Assembly (NCBI GenBank): GCA_026388315.1
Contig: JAPLKA010000055.1
Coordinates: 124,001 to 188,000, forward strand
Source: Pseudomonadota bacterium
GTDB lineage: Bacteria > Desulfobacterota > Syntrophorhabdia > Syntrophorhabdales > Syntrophorhabdaceae
DNA length: 64,000 bases
Reading direction: 5' to 3'
Shown piece after piece: positions 9,417 to 18,649 of the stretch. A program made the position numbers and the translations under genes. Each line of letters begins with the position of its first letter. The first letter of the stretch is position 1. Below the pieces are notes generated by a model. It saw only the letters and a program-made list of their open reading frames with translations. It had not been told where the DNA came from and made no database searches.

Positions 9417-9555
9417 ACAAATGATTCGGCTTCTTGTGTCTTTTTTCTCTTTTTCCGATTTTCCAGTTCCTTATCTGTGGGTGTGATAGAAATATCCATC
9501 TGCATAGTGCCAGTAAAATAGGTCCTGCTCACATTCTCAAAATAGTATATAAGGG

Positions 9556-10071
9556 TTACCGCGCCAGATAATTGAGTACCTCTGGTAACGCTTTCTTAAA
9601 CCATGGCGTATATTTTCCCTGGTGTTTCCTTACATCTTCCATAAGTTCATCTATGGGCACAAACTTATGTTCTTCAATTTCATCGTTATTCGGCTTAATA
9701 TCTCCATCATAAATTCCAAAAAAAATATGATCAATTTCATTTTCTCCATATTTGTCGTCATAATTTTCTTTATAATGGAATTTGAAAAGAGGTTTTACGT
9801 CACACGTAAATCCTAATTCCTCTTGAAGACGCCTCTTCGTGGCTTTTTCAAGGTTCTCATCTTTTCTCGGGTGTGAACAACATGCATTTGTCCAGAAACC
9901 AGGCCATATTTTTTTTGAATTTTGCCTTTTATGGATGAGCATTTGATGCTTCATATTAATAATAAATATCGAGAATGCACGATGAAGTTTTACCGGAATA
10001 AGGTGACACTCTTCTTTTTCTTTATAATGTATTTCTTCATCATCCTTATCAACAAGTATCAACATCTCCAT
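9556..10071 (-). CDS. idi: Isopentenyl-diphosphate delta-isomerase, type I
   Basis: A Nudix-fold type I IPP isomerase of 171 residues. WPGFWTNACCSHP carries the catalytic Cys, and GENEIDHIF supplies the second catalytic Glu. It interconverts IPP and DMAPP. An ATG four codons further upstream (10083) is possible, but ATG 10071 has GGAG six nt before it and fits the family N-terminus. The gene lies 76 nt downstream of ubiX on the same strand. DMAPP is the source of the dimethylallyl group that UbiX attaches to FMN, so the pairing suggests local cofactor supply for the UbiD enzyme. Confidence 0.9.
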   Translation of the reverse strand: MEMLILVDKDDEEIHYKEKEECHLIPVKLHRAFSIFIINMKHQMLIHKRQNSKKIWPGFWTNACCSHPRKDENLEKATKRRLQEELGFTCDVKPLFKFHYKENYDDKYGENEIDHIFFGIYDGDIKPNNDEIEEHKFVPIDELMEDVRKHQGKYTPWFKKALPEVLNYLAR

Positions 10072-10147
10072 GTAGTTCTCCATAGTTGCGGGATATGGGC
10101 ATTCATGCTATGCCACTTTTAGATCGCAAATATATTCTGCCATTTAT

Positions 10148-10744
10148 TTATAAGATACTTATTCTCCTCTTCTCTTTTGGGCTCTCTTCAGTTCCCCACC
10201 TTTTAAATAAATGGGCGTCTATAGAAAAAAGGTCAAGAACCTTCCCGACTGTCTGGTCTATCAAATCGTTTATGGTTTGGGGTAAATGGTAAAAAGCAGG
10301 AACGGGAGGCATTATGATGCCGCCTATTCTTGAAACCTTCATCATTAATTCAAGATGTCCTTCATGTAATGGGGTCTCTCTTACCAGGAGCACAAGCCTC
10401 CTCCGCTCCTTCAGTATTACGTCTGCCGCTCTGATAATTAGATTGTCATTATACGAATTAGCGATAGCTGAGAGCGATTTTATCGAGCATGGTGCAATAA
10501 TCATCCCGTTAGCCCCAAAGGAACCACTTGCTATAGCAGCACCGACATCATCAACATCGTAGACAACGGAAGCCATTGAATACAGTTCATCTAAAGTGTA
10601 TTTAGTTTCAATAGCAATATTCTTTATTGCTGATTTGGATACAATAAGGTGGCTTTCTATGTTGATCTCATTTAAAACCTGTAATAACCTGATACCATAT
10701 ATTACTCCTGATGCACCCGAGATACCTAAAATCATCTTTTCCAT
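10148..10744 (-). CDS. ubiX: UbiX flavin prenyltransferase
   Basis: A 198-residue UbiX/Pad1-family protein with the N-terminal flavin-binding GISGASGVIYG, the mid segment IIAPCSIKSLSAIANSYNDN and the C-terminal RETPLHEGHLELM. It joins a dimethylallyl group to FMN to make prenyl-FMN for UbiD. GGAGAT precedes the ATG by 6 nt. It leads a two-gene unit with idi and has its own sigma-54-like promoter, so it is probably co-induced with the ubiD operon. Confidence 0.95.
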   Translation of the reverse strand: MEKMILGISGASGVIYGIRLLQVLNEINIESHLIVSKSAIKNIAIETKYTLDELYSMASVVYDVDDVGAAIASGSFGANGMIIAPCSIKSLSAIANSYNDNLIIRAADVILKERRRLVLLVRETPLHEGHLELMMKVSRIGGIIMPPVPAFYHLPQTINDLIDQTVGKVLDLFSIDAHLFKRWGTEESPKEKRRISIL

Positions 10745-10886
10745 ATCGTTATCTCCATCTTCTGAAATTACTTAGCGGTCTGTTGTTATGTCACTCTTGG
10801 AGTCCTATGCTCTTTTATCTACTACAACCGTCCATCCAATCTCTATCAAACATGCTTCATTATAAACAAATATATGCAAATATATA

Positions 10887-10902
10887 TGCAATTAGTATGC
10901 CT
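10887..10902 (-). promoter_or_regulatory. Sigma-54 promoter of ubiX-idi
   Basis: On the minus strand the sequence is AGGCAT-ACTAA-TTGCA. It has GG and GC 10 nt apart, a perfect TTGCA and two mismatches in the -24 box. A start near 10875 would leave a leader of about 130 nt before ubiX. Confidence 0.6.
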
Positions 10903-11057
10903 TTCGTGTAGCCTGGCAGTTTAATACTATTGCTTGCGGCAAAGACGTGACCGCATCGTGTTCCAGCCAAGGACAGAAGAAAATCATCCATCTACATTGA
11001 TTTAAATCATATCAGTCAAAGCAAAAAGTTATCATAATTTTAGGAATATACACAATT

Positions 11058-11074
11058 TGTCTACAGTTTGGACA
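11058..11074. promoter_or_regulatory. Candidate activator site upstream of ubiX
   Basis: TGTCTACAGTTTGGACA is a TGTC-N9-GACA dyad resembling the site at 7955-7972 (TGTC-N10-GACA). It lies about 160 nt upstream of the ubiX -24/-12 element. The one-base spacing difference is a reason for caution. Confidence 0.35.
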
Positions 11075-11659
11075 CGAACAAAACATGGAATAGCAATTTC
11101 AATAATAACATTTATTCCCGACACCGCTCTAAAGCACAAAATCCTGCTCTCTTTCGAGAAACGGGGGTTAGGTCATCAGTCCATTGTGTCCTCTTGGTTT
11201 ATTGGTTGAGGATTCAAATGCCGGTTTCTATATCAATATAGAACACATTATAGTTACTAAAAATCCAGGATATCAATCACTTTTGGTTATCATGGTTTTA
11301 TGAAAAACTTTTCAGCTTGTAGGATAGACGTTCAATTCTATTACAGCAAAAAAAACGATTACCACTTAAAGTCTTGTATATTGGGCGTAGGTTCTAAAAA
11401 CTCGATAGCAAGTGGCAATCAATAAATCTCAGTATTTCATAATTGGTGATCTACTGTATTATATGGCCATACGTGATAGGTCATGCTTCATGAGGCAGCG
11501 GATTTACCACGGTCGCTACACGTCCCCACGAGGTTTCATGCCTATGAACGCAGGACCGACGAATTTGTTGCTTTACGGGTCGTTTAGGTGGTAAATATGT
11601 CCATACCGAATCAATAAATGGTTGTTATGCTCTACTAAAGTTTGCAGGAGGACATAATC
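11075..11659. other. Intergenic stretch without a convincing gene
   Basis: About 585 nt, AT-rich at first. A 60-codon frame at 11412-11594 has no good ribosome site and no family resemblance. I see no RNA gene or repeat. The promoter of the downstream lipoprotein gene must lie here. Confidence 0.5.
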
Positions 11660-12730
11660 GTGAAGCTAACGTGTATGAAAGTGATCACATTCTATATCGT
11701 GATGCTGCTGGTCTCGGGGTGTGTCGCATACGGGCCTTCAACGATCCGTCGTGACCGACTCGACTACAATACTGCAATATCCGATTCCTGGAAGAGCCAG
11801 ATGCTTATCAATATCGTGAGAGTGCGTTACGGAGATACCCCCATCTTTCTCAACATCGACTCCGTGGTCACTTCATATGAGGTGTCCGGCAAAGGAACCG
11901 CAAATACAGGGTGGACATTTCCATTTACAACGAGTACCTACATAGGTGGAGAACTATACTCCGCCACTCGTCCAACGATAACATACAGTCCCATGGTAGG
12001 GGAGAAGTTCGTTCGCAGCATGATGACCCCCATTTCCCCTTCCGTCGTTCTTGCGCTTGTCCAATCCGGGTACCCGGCAGACATTGTCTTTCGTCTTCTG
12101 GTTCAGTCGGCAAATAGCGTTAAGAACCGCTTCGGCATGGGCGCAACGGGGAATCCAGCCGACCCTGACCTATATCCGTTGTTGGAGAGGATGCGGCGCA
12201 TGCAACAATCCGGTGCCATGGCGCTCAAGATAGAAAAATCCAGCGAGGGAGAATCCGCGTTCCTCACCTTCAGCGAGAAGTCCAGTAAAGAGATCAAGGC
12301 CGATGGCGCCGAGGTAAAAAAGATACTTGGTCTTGATCCTCAGACCCAGGAGTACAGGGTTGTGTATGGACAGTCCCCCAGGAACAACAAAGAGATAGCT
12401 ATTCTGAGCCGTTCGATGGTCCAGGTCCTCACCGATCTTGCCTCCTCTATAGAGGCTCCTGAGACCGACATAGCAGAAAAGCGGGCATACCCCAACCTTA
12501 AGATTGCAGATGACAGGGACCCACTGGCAGCTCAATCCATTAAGATCTACAATTCCCCGCAATTACCCGGCGACGCGTACATGGCTGTCCTCTATGACCG
12601 TACGTGGTTTTGGATCGATAATAAGGACCTTCCGTCAAAGTCCATGTTCTCCTTCCTCATGTTCGTCTTTTCGATGCTGGAAACAGAAGGGAAACAGGGG
12701 ATGCCTGTCCTGACCATCCCGACACGCTGA
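11660..12730 (+). CDS. Predicted outer-membrane or periplasmic lipoprotein, unknown function
   Basis: A 356-residue protein with a signal peptide (TFYIVMLLVSGC) ending in a lipobox whose Cys would be lipidated. I chose GTG 11660 because AGGAGG lies 8 nt before it; a TTG six codons upstream is unlikely. The body (DSWKSQMLINIVRVRYGDTPIFL, then a long alpha/beta region) matches no family I can name. It stands alone between the catabolic locus and the convergent methyltransferase gene. Confidence 0.8.
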   Translation: MKLTCMKVITFYIVMLLVSGCVAYGPSTIRRDRLDYNTAISDSWKSQMLINIVRVRYGDTPIFLNIDSVVTSYEVSGKGTANTGWTFPFTTSTYIGGELYSATRPTITYSPMVGEKFVRSMMTPISPSVVLALVQSGYPADIVFRLLVQSANSVKNRFGMGATGNPADPDLYPLLERMRRMQQSGAMALKIEKSSEGESAFLTFSEKSSKEIKADGAEVKKILGLDPQTQEYRVVYGQSPRNNKEIAILSRSMVQVLTDLASSIEAPETDIAEKRAYPNLKIADDRDPLAAQSIKIYNSPQLPGDAYMAVLYDRTWFWIDNKDLPSKSMFSFLMFVFSMLETEGKQGMPVLTIPTR

Positions 12731-12789
12731 TTTTATGAAAAACTTAACCGAATAATGATGGTGGATTATGCCCTTGATAGAGATCGTTA

Positions 12790-13578
12790 CTATTTTGTCT
12801 CTTTGACTGCCTTGACGATGATGTTCCACCCGAGACGGTTCCAGGGAAAGATACGTCCCAGGATTTTATCGATGAGGGCCAAGGATTCCAAGCGGTAAAA
12901 CTGTCTGCCAGAGGATGGCGATGCAGGGAATTTATGGGGAATGATGTACAACGAGCGCCAGGCAACAGGCCTTAGCCCTGCCTTTAGAAGTTTCTTTTTA
13001 AGGCTCCGGGGGGTATAGAAACGGAGATGTGTTGCATCCCATCCATACCAGTCCTTTTGACGCCGCACAACGCGATGATACATTCCTTCTATTAAATAAT
13101 TAAGGGAAAAGGCATTCTGGGTGCTTACCGTCAAGACCCCTTCGGGTGCAAGGTTTTGCGCGGCTGCATCGAGAAGAGCCTGATCGTCTTCAACGTGTTC
13201 GACTACGTCTTTTAACAGGATAACATCGAAAGAGGCGCCAGGTTGAAAAGCAGGCCATCTTTCGCTCACAATAAACTCGCATTTATCCTGGACCCCCTCT
13301 TTTTCCGTGAGATAACGGGCTGTTGATAAAACTGTTTCTTCAGCGTCCACCCCTACGATACGGGTAGCGCCCAACCTGGCGGCATAGACAAGAAACATAC
13401 CCGCACCACAGCCATAATCAAGGAATCTTTTCCCCTTCAGGTCTCCCAGCAATGCACTGATAAACATATTTTTTATTCTGCTGTAGGCCTTGCTCTGCTG
13501 ATCCATATACGCCTGCAGGGCCTTCTCGATATGCTCAGAACGTATCCAGTGGTCTTCGGGGTATCTTTTTCTTTTCAT
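12790..13578 (-). CDS. Class I SAM-dependent methyltransferase
   Basis: A 262-residue protein with motif I FLDYGCGAGMFLVYAA, the acidic end of beta-2 (VGVDAEE) and FDVILLKDVVEHVED, a UbiG/type-11-like pattern. The substrate is unknown. I start it at ATG 13578 (MKRKRYPEDHW); an upstream extension of the frame to 13635 has no family support. It lies 78 nt downstream of a glycosyltransferase gene on the same strand, so a sugar or lipid-linked glycan is a plausible acceptor. Confidence 0.85.
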   Translation of the reverse strand: MKRKRYPEDHWIRSEHIEKALQAYMDQQSKAYSRIKNMFISALLGDLKGKRFLDYGCGAGMFLVYAARLGATRIVGVDAEETVLSTARYLTEKEGVQDKCEFIVSERWPAFQPGASFDVILLKDVVEHVEDDQALLDAAAQNLAPEGVLTVSTQNAFSLNYLIEGMYHRVVRRQKDWYGWDATHLRFYTPRSLKKKLLKAGLRPVAWRSLYIIPHKFPASPSSGRQFYRLESLALIDKILGRIFPWNRLGWNIIVKAVKETK

Positions 13579-13656
13579 ACGCGGATATGATGATCTGCAG
13601 GAAGTCCATTTGTCATTCCGGTCTGCCTGCAGCAAAAATACAGACCTCTGTGAGGC

Positions 13657-14856
13657 TTATTTATTAAATCCCATAAACTGCCTGTATACCTGTTCCCATT
13701 CCCACCTTTCCCGTTCAGGGGAAAAATTTGTCATACGCTCTCTTGCGGCAATACCCAGTGCCAGGCCGCCATCAGACAGCGTGATGATCCGCTCAAGGGC
13801 ATCGGCAATGGTGTTAGCGCTGCCCCAGGGCACAATGAAACCCGATATCCCGTCTTCCATGAGGTTTTCCACTGCCCCCACACGGGTGGCAACACAGGGA
13901 AGTCCACAGGCCATTGCCTCCATGAGGATATTGGGACACCCTTCCGACACAGAAGGGAGGACAAAGGCATCAAGGCTCAAAAGCCAGTCAGTCACCTTTT
14001 CATGGGAAACAGCAGGGTGAAATGTGAGGATGTCCTGAATGCCGGTTCCTTTGATCATGTCTTCGCAGGTCTTCCGTTCCGAATCCCTGATCGTTCCCGT
14101 CAGTTCCAATGTTACATCATGCTGCTTTCTTAATTCTGCTATTGCCTTAAAGAGGTAGGGCAGCCCCTTTGCGTACTTGAATATGCCGGCACAGCCGATG
14201 TGAAAGGTATTATTTTTAACACTTTGAGGAGTCCATGGCACAGTAGGTATGGAAACGGAGTTGTAGATGATCTGTGCCTTCCCTTTAATCGATGAGAGAG
14301 CGTCTGCTGTGTCAAGAAGGTCCCGGCTTAACACCACAACCCTGTCGGCATTCTCCAGGCCGCTTTTACACATTGCGGTCTTTTCAGGGCTGAATATATA
14401 CTTTTTTACGTCATTGCCAACAATGGTGACAATGGAAGGTTTCCCTGTTTTGCGGGCAATAAGACCCGTAATATACCCCGCGGGATAGAGAAAAAAACTG
14501 TGGAAACAATCAAAGCACTGATCGTCATGGAGAAGTTCGAGGGACTGATACATCATTTTGAAGGTCCGTGTATAAGGAGAATCCCACATCGTAAGTGGTC
14601 TGCCGTAAAACTCTTCTTTGCCGATGTTCATCCGGTGAACCATGATCCCGTCAATAAGTTCATTCCTCCTGTTTTCATCAAGGAGAATCATCGGTTCATC
14701 CGTGACTGTAAAATGGGCAACATGAACCTCTATCCCCATGTCCCGGATATGCCGGGAAACGTTTTTCACTGTCCGCGCAAGCCCACCCCATTGGTCAGGC
14801 GGATACTCAGGTGTTACAATGCATGTTTTCGTAATGTTGCCTTTTCTTCGAAGCAT
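13657..14856 (-). CDS. Glycosyltransferase, GT4 family
   Basis: A 399-residue GT-B glycosyltransferase. The N-terminal acceptor domain has PPDQWGGLARTV, and the C-terminal donor domain carries the E-x7-E signature in SEGCPNILMEAMACGLP followed by DGISGFIVPWG. It would transfer a sugar from a nucleotide donor at the cytoplasmic face of the membrane. The nearby methyltransferase, GSCFA and heparinase-like genes suggest an extracellular polysaccharide cluster. Confidence 0.92.
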   Translation of the reverse strand: MLRRKGNITKTCIVTPEYPPDQWGGLARTVKNVSRHIRDMGIEVHVAHFTVTDEPMILLDENRRNELIDGIMVHRMNIGKEEFYGRPLTMWDSPYTRTFKMMYQSLELLHDDQCFDCFHSFFLYPAGYITGLIARKTGKPSIVTIVGNDVKKYIFSPEKTAMCKSGLENADRVVVLSRDLLDTADALSSIKGKAQIIYNSVSIPTVPWTPQSVKNNTFHIGCAGIFKYAKGLPYLFKAIAELRKQHDVTLELTGTIRDSERKTCEDMIKGTGIQDILTFHPAVSHEKVTDWLLSLDAFVLPSVSEGCPNILMEAMACGLPCVATRVGAVENLMEDGISGFIVPWGSANTIADALERIITLSDGGLALGIAARERMTNFSPERERWEWEQVYRQFMGFNK

Positions 14857-15136
14857 GTATGGGTTTTATAGTATCAAAGACATTGTCACTTAGTCAACCA
14901 TGTTATTGTTGGAGCTTCCTGACTTATGGAGGCCAACCAACCAGGCTCCAGCGTTCTCGACCGAAATGGTTCCGTCCGGGGTGAATTTAACATTTCTTTG
15001 AATAATCACAGGTATATTGTTGGGTGTAAGTCAGAAAGACTCAGGAAACATCCTGGTTGTTGCCGACTCGTAGGGCGATTTCTTTACAAAAGAAGCGTTA
15101 TGGGGTAATAATAATGAATGACAGGTGAAATGCATT

Positions 15137-16093
15137 ATGCCCCGATCTGATGTTCATCCCAAATTCCATTTCGAACCCTGGCAGGTGTGGCCGGGGTCAT
15201 ATGATAACCCTCCTGCCTCTGGAGAGGTCTATCCCTTTCCGGACGTTTCAGGATTAAAGATTGACCTGAAAACGCCCATCGCCTCTATGGGTTCATGCTT
15301 TGCCAGGGAGATAAAGGATGTGCTCATTGACAGAGATTATTCATACATCAGGGAAGAGGTTGGTCATCCTGCCTCGAAACACGCCAGCGCCGCATGGGAA
15401 CGAACGTACAACTCCTTTTCCATGCGACAGATATTCGAGTATACCTTTGACGACTGGAGGCCTCATGTTCGCTGGTGGAAGGCGCCAGTGTCCGGCATCA
15501 TCCAGGACCCCTACCGAAGGATTATCCTTTACAAATCGATGGCGGAGGCGGAGGCGGACTTCGAAAGACATTGCCTGGCATCGCGCACAGCCCTTGAACG
15601 TGCAGAGGTACTCATTCTGACCTTCGGTCTCACCGAGATATGGGAAGACAGGATTGACGGGTCTGTGATCTGCCTTCCTTCCGGTCCCTATGTGAACGAG
15701 GGCGGTGATATGAGCCGGTACCACTTCAGGGTGAGTCGCTATCATGAAAACCTTGACAACATGGAGCGCATATATGAACTTATGAAGGCCCATAATCCCC
15801 GGTGCAAACTGATTGTGACGGTCTCACCGGTACATCTCTGGGCAACATTCAGGAAAGACCTCGACGTCATCAGCGCAAGCTGGAATTCCAAGGCTACCCT
15901 GAGGGCTGCTGTAGACGAATTTGTCTCCCGCCACGAGAACGTATTCTATTTTCCTGCCTTTGAGATGGCCGTTACATACAGGGCAATCCTCGGCAAATCG
16001 TTATTTACCGAGGGAAGGGAGCCGTTCCACGTCAACAAAGAGACGGTAAATTTCATCATGGATAATTTCTTCCGCATATTTTCGAATGAATAG
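15137..16093 (+). CDS. GSCFA domain protein
   Basis: A 318-residue protein with the family-defining motif in ASMGSCFAREI and later LILTFGLTEIWED and VSPVHLWATF, as in SGNH-hydrolase-like GSCFA proteins. These are often found in polysaccharide loci and may act as esterases or acyltransferases on glycans; no activity is proven for this one. ATG 15137 has AGGTGA eight nt upstream; a GTG at 15125 is the alternative. Its 3' end overlaps the 3' end of the convergent heparinase-like gene by 38 nt. Confidence 0.88.
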   Translation: MPRSDVHPKFHFEPWQVWPGSYDNPPASGEVYPFPDVSGLKIDLKTPIASMGSCFAREIKDVLIDRDYSYIREEVGHPASKHASAAWERTYNSFSMRQIFEYTFDDWRPHVRWWKAPVSGIIQDPYRRIILYKSMAEAEADFERHCLASRTALERAEVLILTFGLTEIWEDRIDGSVICLPSGPYVNEGGDMSRYHFRVSRYHENLDNMERIYELMKAHNPRCKLIVTVSPVHLWATFRKDLDVISASWNSKATLRAAVDEFVSRHENVFYFPAFEMAVTYRAILGKSLFTEGREPFHVNKETVNFIMDNFFRIFSNE

Positions 16094-18518
16094 ATGTGAG
16101 AAAATGGGGAGGGATGTGGGAATGGATATCCGGGAGGGGATAGAGTACCCATGTAAGCGTGAGAGGTAGGGGGTATACGAAGGAAAAGGTAAAATGACTT
16201 GCCAAAATATCTCCACCATTTACAGAGACCCATCCGCATAATGGATCAGTATTGCCTTCCGAACGGACGACATCCGGTTTATAGTTCCTCAAGACGGGGA
16301 TCAGGGCAACGCCCCTGCCTTCCGATGTCGCTTTGCGGATTATGTATGTACAAGAGTCAATGTTAGTTTGCCCGGGAGAAAACTGCCAGCACACGGTGAC
16401 GGTGTGATTCCCATGCCCTGCTATTAAAGGGGCTCGCGTCGCCCCCTCCGCCAGCAAGCGCGACCCGCAACAAGCGGGTACCCCGGCCATTCTCTCGCGC
16501 TCGCAGTGCTCGCTAAATGACGCTCGGACTGAATCCTGAATGATCCAGTACTTATGGGCCGGAAAGGAGACCGTTCTTGTTACGGCAATCCTTGTGCCTC
16601 TTTCGTCGAGATAATCATTGCAGATTCCCGTTAACGTATCAATCGAGCATTCCAACCCTTTCTTCCGAGAAAGTAATTTAAGCGGCAGATCATTTATACC
16701 AAGCGTTTCATGGTGAAATCCAAAGCCTTCCCTCGCTGATCGTACTCTTTCCTGAAAAGCTAACTGTGACCTCTCGGGGCCTTTCCCATCGATGAGGATC
16801 ATATTATGGGCAACGGCTGAGCGGTAATAACCGGTAAGGGGCGTAGGCGCGTAGGTTGTGATGCCCGGGTCCGCAAGACAAAGGGTTCCATGCACTGTTA
16901 CATCGAGAGAGAGGACATCTTCATGTATGTGTGTCATTCCCGGAGGACCTGCCCTGAATACAAGGAAATGTGAGTCTTTGTTGTAACCCGACCGCATAAC
17001 GCCAATACCGGCATCGGGGTATATGTGTACAGCAGCGGCAGGCGAAGTGCCTCTCCGGCCTTTTGTGCCGATCCATATAAAATCGGGACGGTTAAAGAGT
17101 TCTCCTGCAAGCCTCATGAGGACTCTATAGTCACCGGTTATGTTCCCTGAATCATTCAAAGAAGGCCAGGTGAAGTCAGGGCGGCATAGAGAAGCGAGGT
17201 ATCCGGCTGCCCTTTCCAGGGGGGCCTCAAATACTGCGGGGAGAGGTACATGTTTGACGGATGCTGCCCTTTTCACTTCCAATAATGCATGGAGGCAGAT
17301 GGCGTGATAAAGCGGTGACAGTTCAAAATGAACCCCATCCGCCATAAATTGTCTGTGGAATTCACTTTCAAGACGACTTACCCCCTCCTCGAACCACTTG
17401 GCGGCTTCCGTTAATTCGGGGAGGCATATCCCGGCAAGGGCTAATGCCGTTGATTCCACGATGATCCAGTTATTAGGATGGCCTTTGTGATCCATGAGGT
17501 GGCGGGCATGTTCCCAGAAGGAACGGAGCATCAGTTCTTTCGTTTCACGCCTGAAGGATTCATGAGGCCATGCTATCCCTTTTATCCAGAGCCATTCCCT
17601 GAGACGCCATGCAGCAGACAGGGTTTCCCAGGATGGTCCAGCGCCGCCGTTTGATCCCACAGGCACGGGATGCGCGATGATCCAGTCGTGGATTATCTGA
17701 TCCAGAAATGCACTATAATGCCGGTCTTTTTTCTCCAGAAAGGCCTTCATCACTTCCCTTAAGAAGTGATGCCGGTGGAGAAAGTGCGACCATTCCAGAA
17801 TGCAGGACGGGTTTTTGTCCCACTGTAAGGGCCATGGAAGTTGTTGGCCCATGATGTGACCCTTGAGGATTTCGTCAGCGCCCTCCTGAGGGTAGGGATG
17901 GTAAGGGGGGATAGAAAGCAATGACGCATATGCCTGCCCGTAAGGATTGTCCGCATCTTCCCCTGGGCCCCTTTCTTGCGGGAGAGAGAGGGCCCTTGCA
18001 GACGCGCAATGGCTCAGCATCGCCTTGAGACCTCCATTTGTCAGCCTCGGGCCTGCCGGGAACAGCCGGTCTTCGCCATAGAGGGCGCCTATGCCCACTG
18101 CGATCAATCCCGTTGAAACGTCTGTTTTCTCATGTTTGCATGTGATTTCTATGCGGGTGATGTCTTTCCAGTCATCCGGTTTTCCATATGTGCCGAATGA
18201 CTCCCGGGGGAATGCTAATTCCACTGTTTTCCCGGGTGGCAGGCATTCCCGCCCACCGCTTAGTGAAACGGGCTCATCGATCACATCTGTTTTGCCGGAC
18301 CCGTGGAACAATCTCATTTCTGCATACAGGACCGTTTCCGTAAGGTTGGTTGCGGTAAGAGATAGCTGGTTGAATGACGAAAAATCCCGCATGGGGCATA
18401 GAAGGGTTACGCGGATCTGACCGATCGATGCGGCATGTCCGTACCCCTCAAAGAGCAACGCCCTCCTGGTGATTGTGTCACAAAGAAATGTGTCGGAAGG
18501 CAATCCCGGATCTTTCAT
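16056..18518 (-). CDS. Heparinase II/III-type polysaccharide lyase-like protein with an inserted repeat
   Basis: An 820-residue protein. The N-terminal half is an alpha-helical toroid of alginate-lyase/heparinase type (LEWSHFLHRHHFL, NNWIIVESTALALAG). The C-terminal half has the heparinase II/III beta-sandwich start (THIHEDVLSLDVTVHG, YYRSAVAHNMILIDGKGPERSQ). In many polysaccharide operons such proteins cleave or process acidic glycans in the periplasm, but no clear signal peptide is visible here. Residues about 663-697 are encoded by a copy of the dispersed hairpin repeat (16429-16530) placed in frame between KYWIIQDS and HGNHTVTVCWQFSPG. The last 40 or so residues look unrelated to the family and overlap the neighbouring gene, so the natural stop may have been lost. 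Confidence 0.88.
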   Translation of the reverse strand: MKDPGLPSDTFLCDTITRRALLFEGYGHAASIGQIRVTLLCPMRDFSSFNQLSLTATNLTETVLYAEMRLFHGSGKTDVIDEPVSLSGGRECLPPGKTVELAFPRESFGTYGKPDDWKDITRIEITCKHEKTDVSTGLIAVGIGALYGEDRLFPAGPRLTNGGLKAMLSHCASARALSLPQERGPGEDADNPYGQAYASLLSIPPYHPYPQEGADEILKGHIMGQQLPWPLQWDKNPSCILEWSHFLHRHHFLREVMKAFLEKKDRHYSAFLDQIIHDWIIAHPVPVGSNGGAGPSWETLSAAWRLREWLWIKGIAWPHESFRRETKELMLRSFWEHARHLMDHKGHPNNWIIVESTALALAGICLPELTEAAKWFEEGVSRLESEFHRQFMADGVHFELSPLYHAICLHALLEVKRAASVKHVPLPAVFEAPLERAAGYLASLCRPDFTWPSLNDSGNITGDYRVLMRLAGELFNRPDFIWIGTKGRRGTSPAAAVHIYPDAGIGVMRSGYNKDSHFLVFRAGPPGMTHIHEDVLSLDVTVHGTLCLADPGITTYAPTPLTGYYRSAVAHNMILIDGKGPERSQLAFQERVRSAREGFGFHHETLGINDLPLKLLSRKKGLECSIDTLTGICNDYLDERGTRIAVTRTVSFPAHKYWIIQDSVRASFSEHCERERMAGVPACCGSRLLAEGATRAPLIAGHGNHTVTVCWQFSPGQTNIDSCTYIIRKATSEGRGVALIPVLRNYKPDVVRSEGNTDPLCGWVSVNGGDILASHFTFSFVYPLPLTLTWVLYPLPDIHSHIPPHFLTSIHSKICGRNYP
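16429..16530 (-). repeat. Dispersed hairpin repeat, copy A (type 2), inside a coding sequence
   Basis: Read on the minus strand it ends in GGGGGCGACGCGAGCCCC, the most conserved part of the family, and holds the type-2 hairpin ACCCGC-TTGTT-GCGGGT also seen in copy D2. The first hairpin is degenerate here. It stays in frame across the heparinase-like gene. Confidence 0.85.
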
Positions 18519-18585
18519 GTGATCCTCGTCTGCTTTTTATATCGTGTTATCGACATAGGCGGCAAAAGTGTAGTACTGTTATAAT

Positions 18586-18614
18586 GCAAGTGATATAACT
18601 ATATCATAACTTGC
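18586..18614. promoter_or_regulatory. Inverted repeat after a -10-like box
   Basis: GCAAGTGATATA pairs with TATATCATAACTTGC apart from a 3-nt bulge. A TATAAT (18580-18585) directly precedes it, pointing at the phosphatase gene starting at 18650; no good -35 box is evident. It could be an operator or a leader hairpin. Confidence 0.35.
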
Positions 18615-18649
18615 CGGGGAAAAGGGTCATAAAAGATGAGGAGTAAAAC

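Noticed and set aside
10939-10953. Second possible sigma-54 promoter (GG-N10-GC) upstream of ubiX
   Set aside because: The -24 box fits poorly (CGGTCA), and the site at 10887-10902 is closer to ubiX and better matched.
11412-11594. 60-codon frame before the lipoprotein gene
   Set aside because: No ribosome site, odd composition and no resemblance to a family.
14926-15108. 60-codon frame in the gap before the GSCFA gene
   Set aside because: No ribosome site; sequence looks random.
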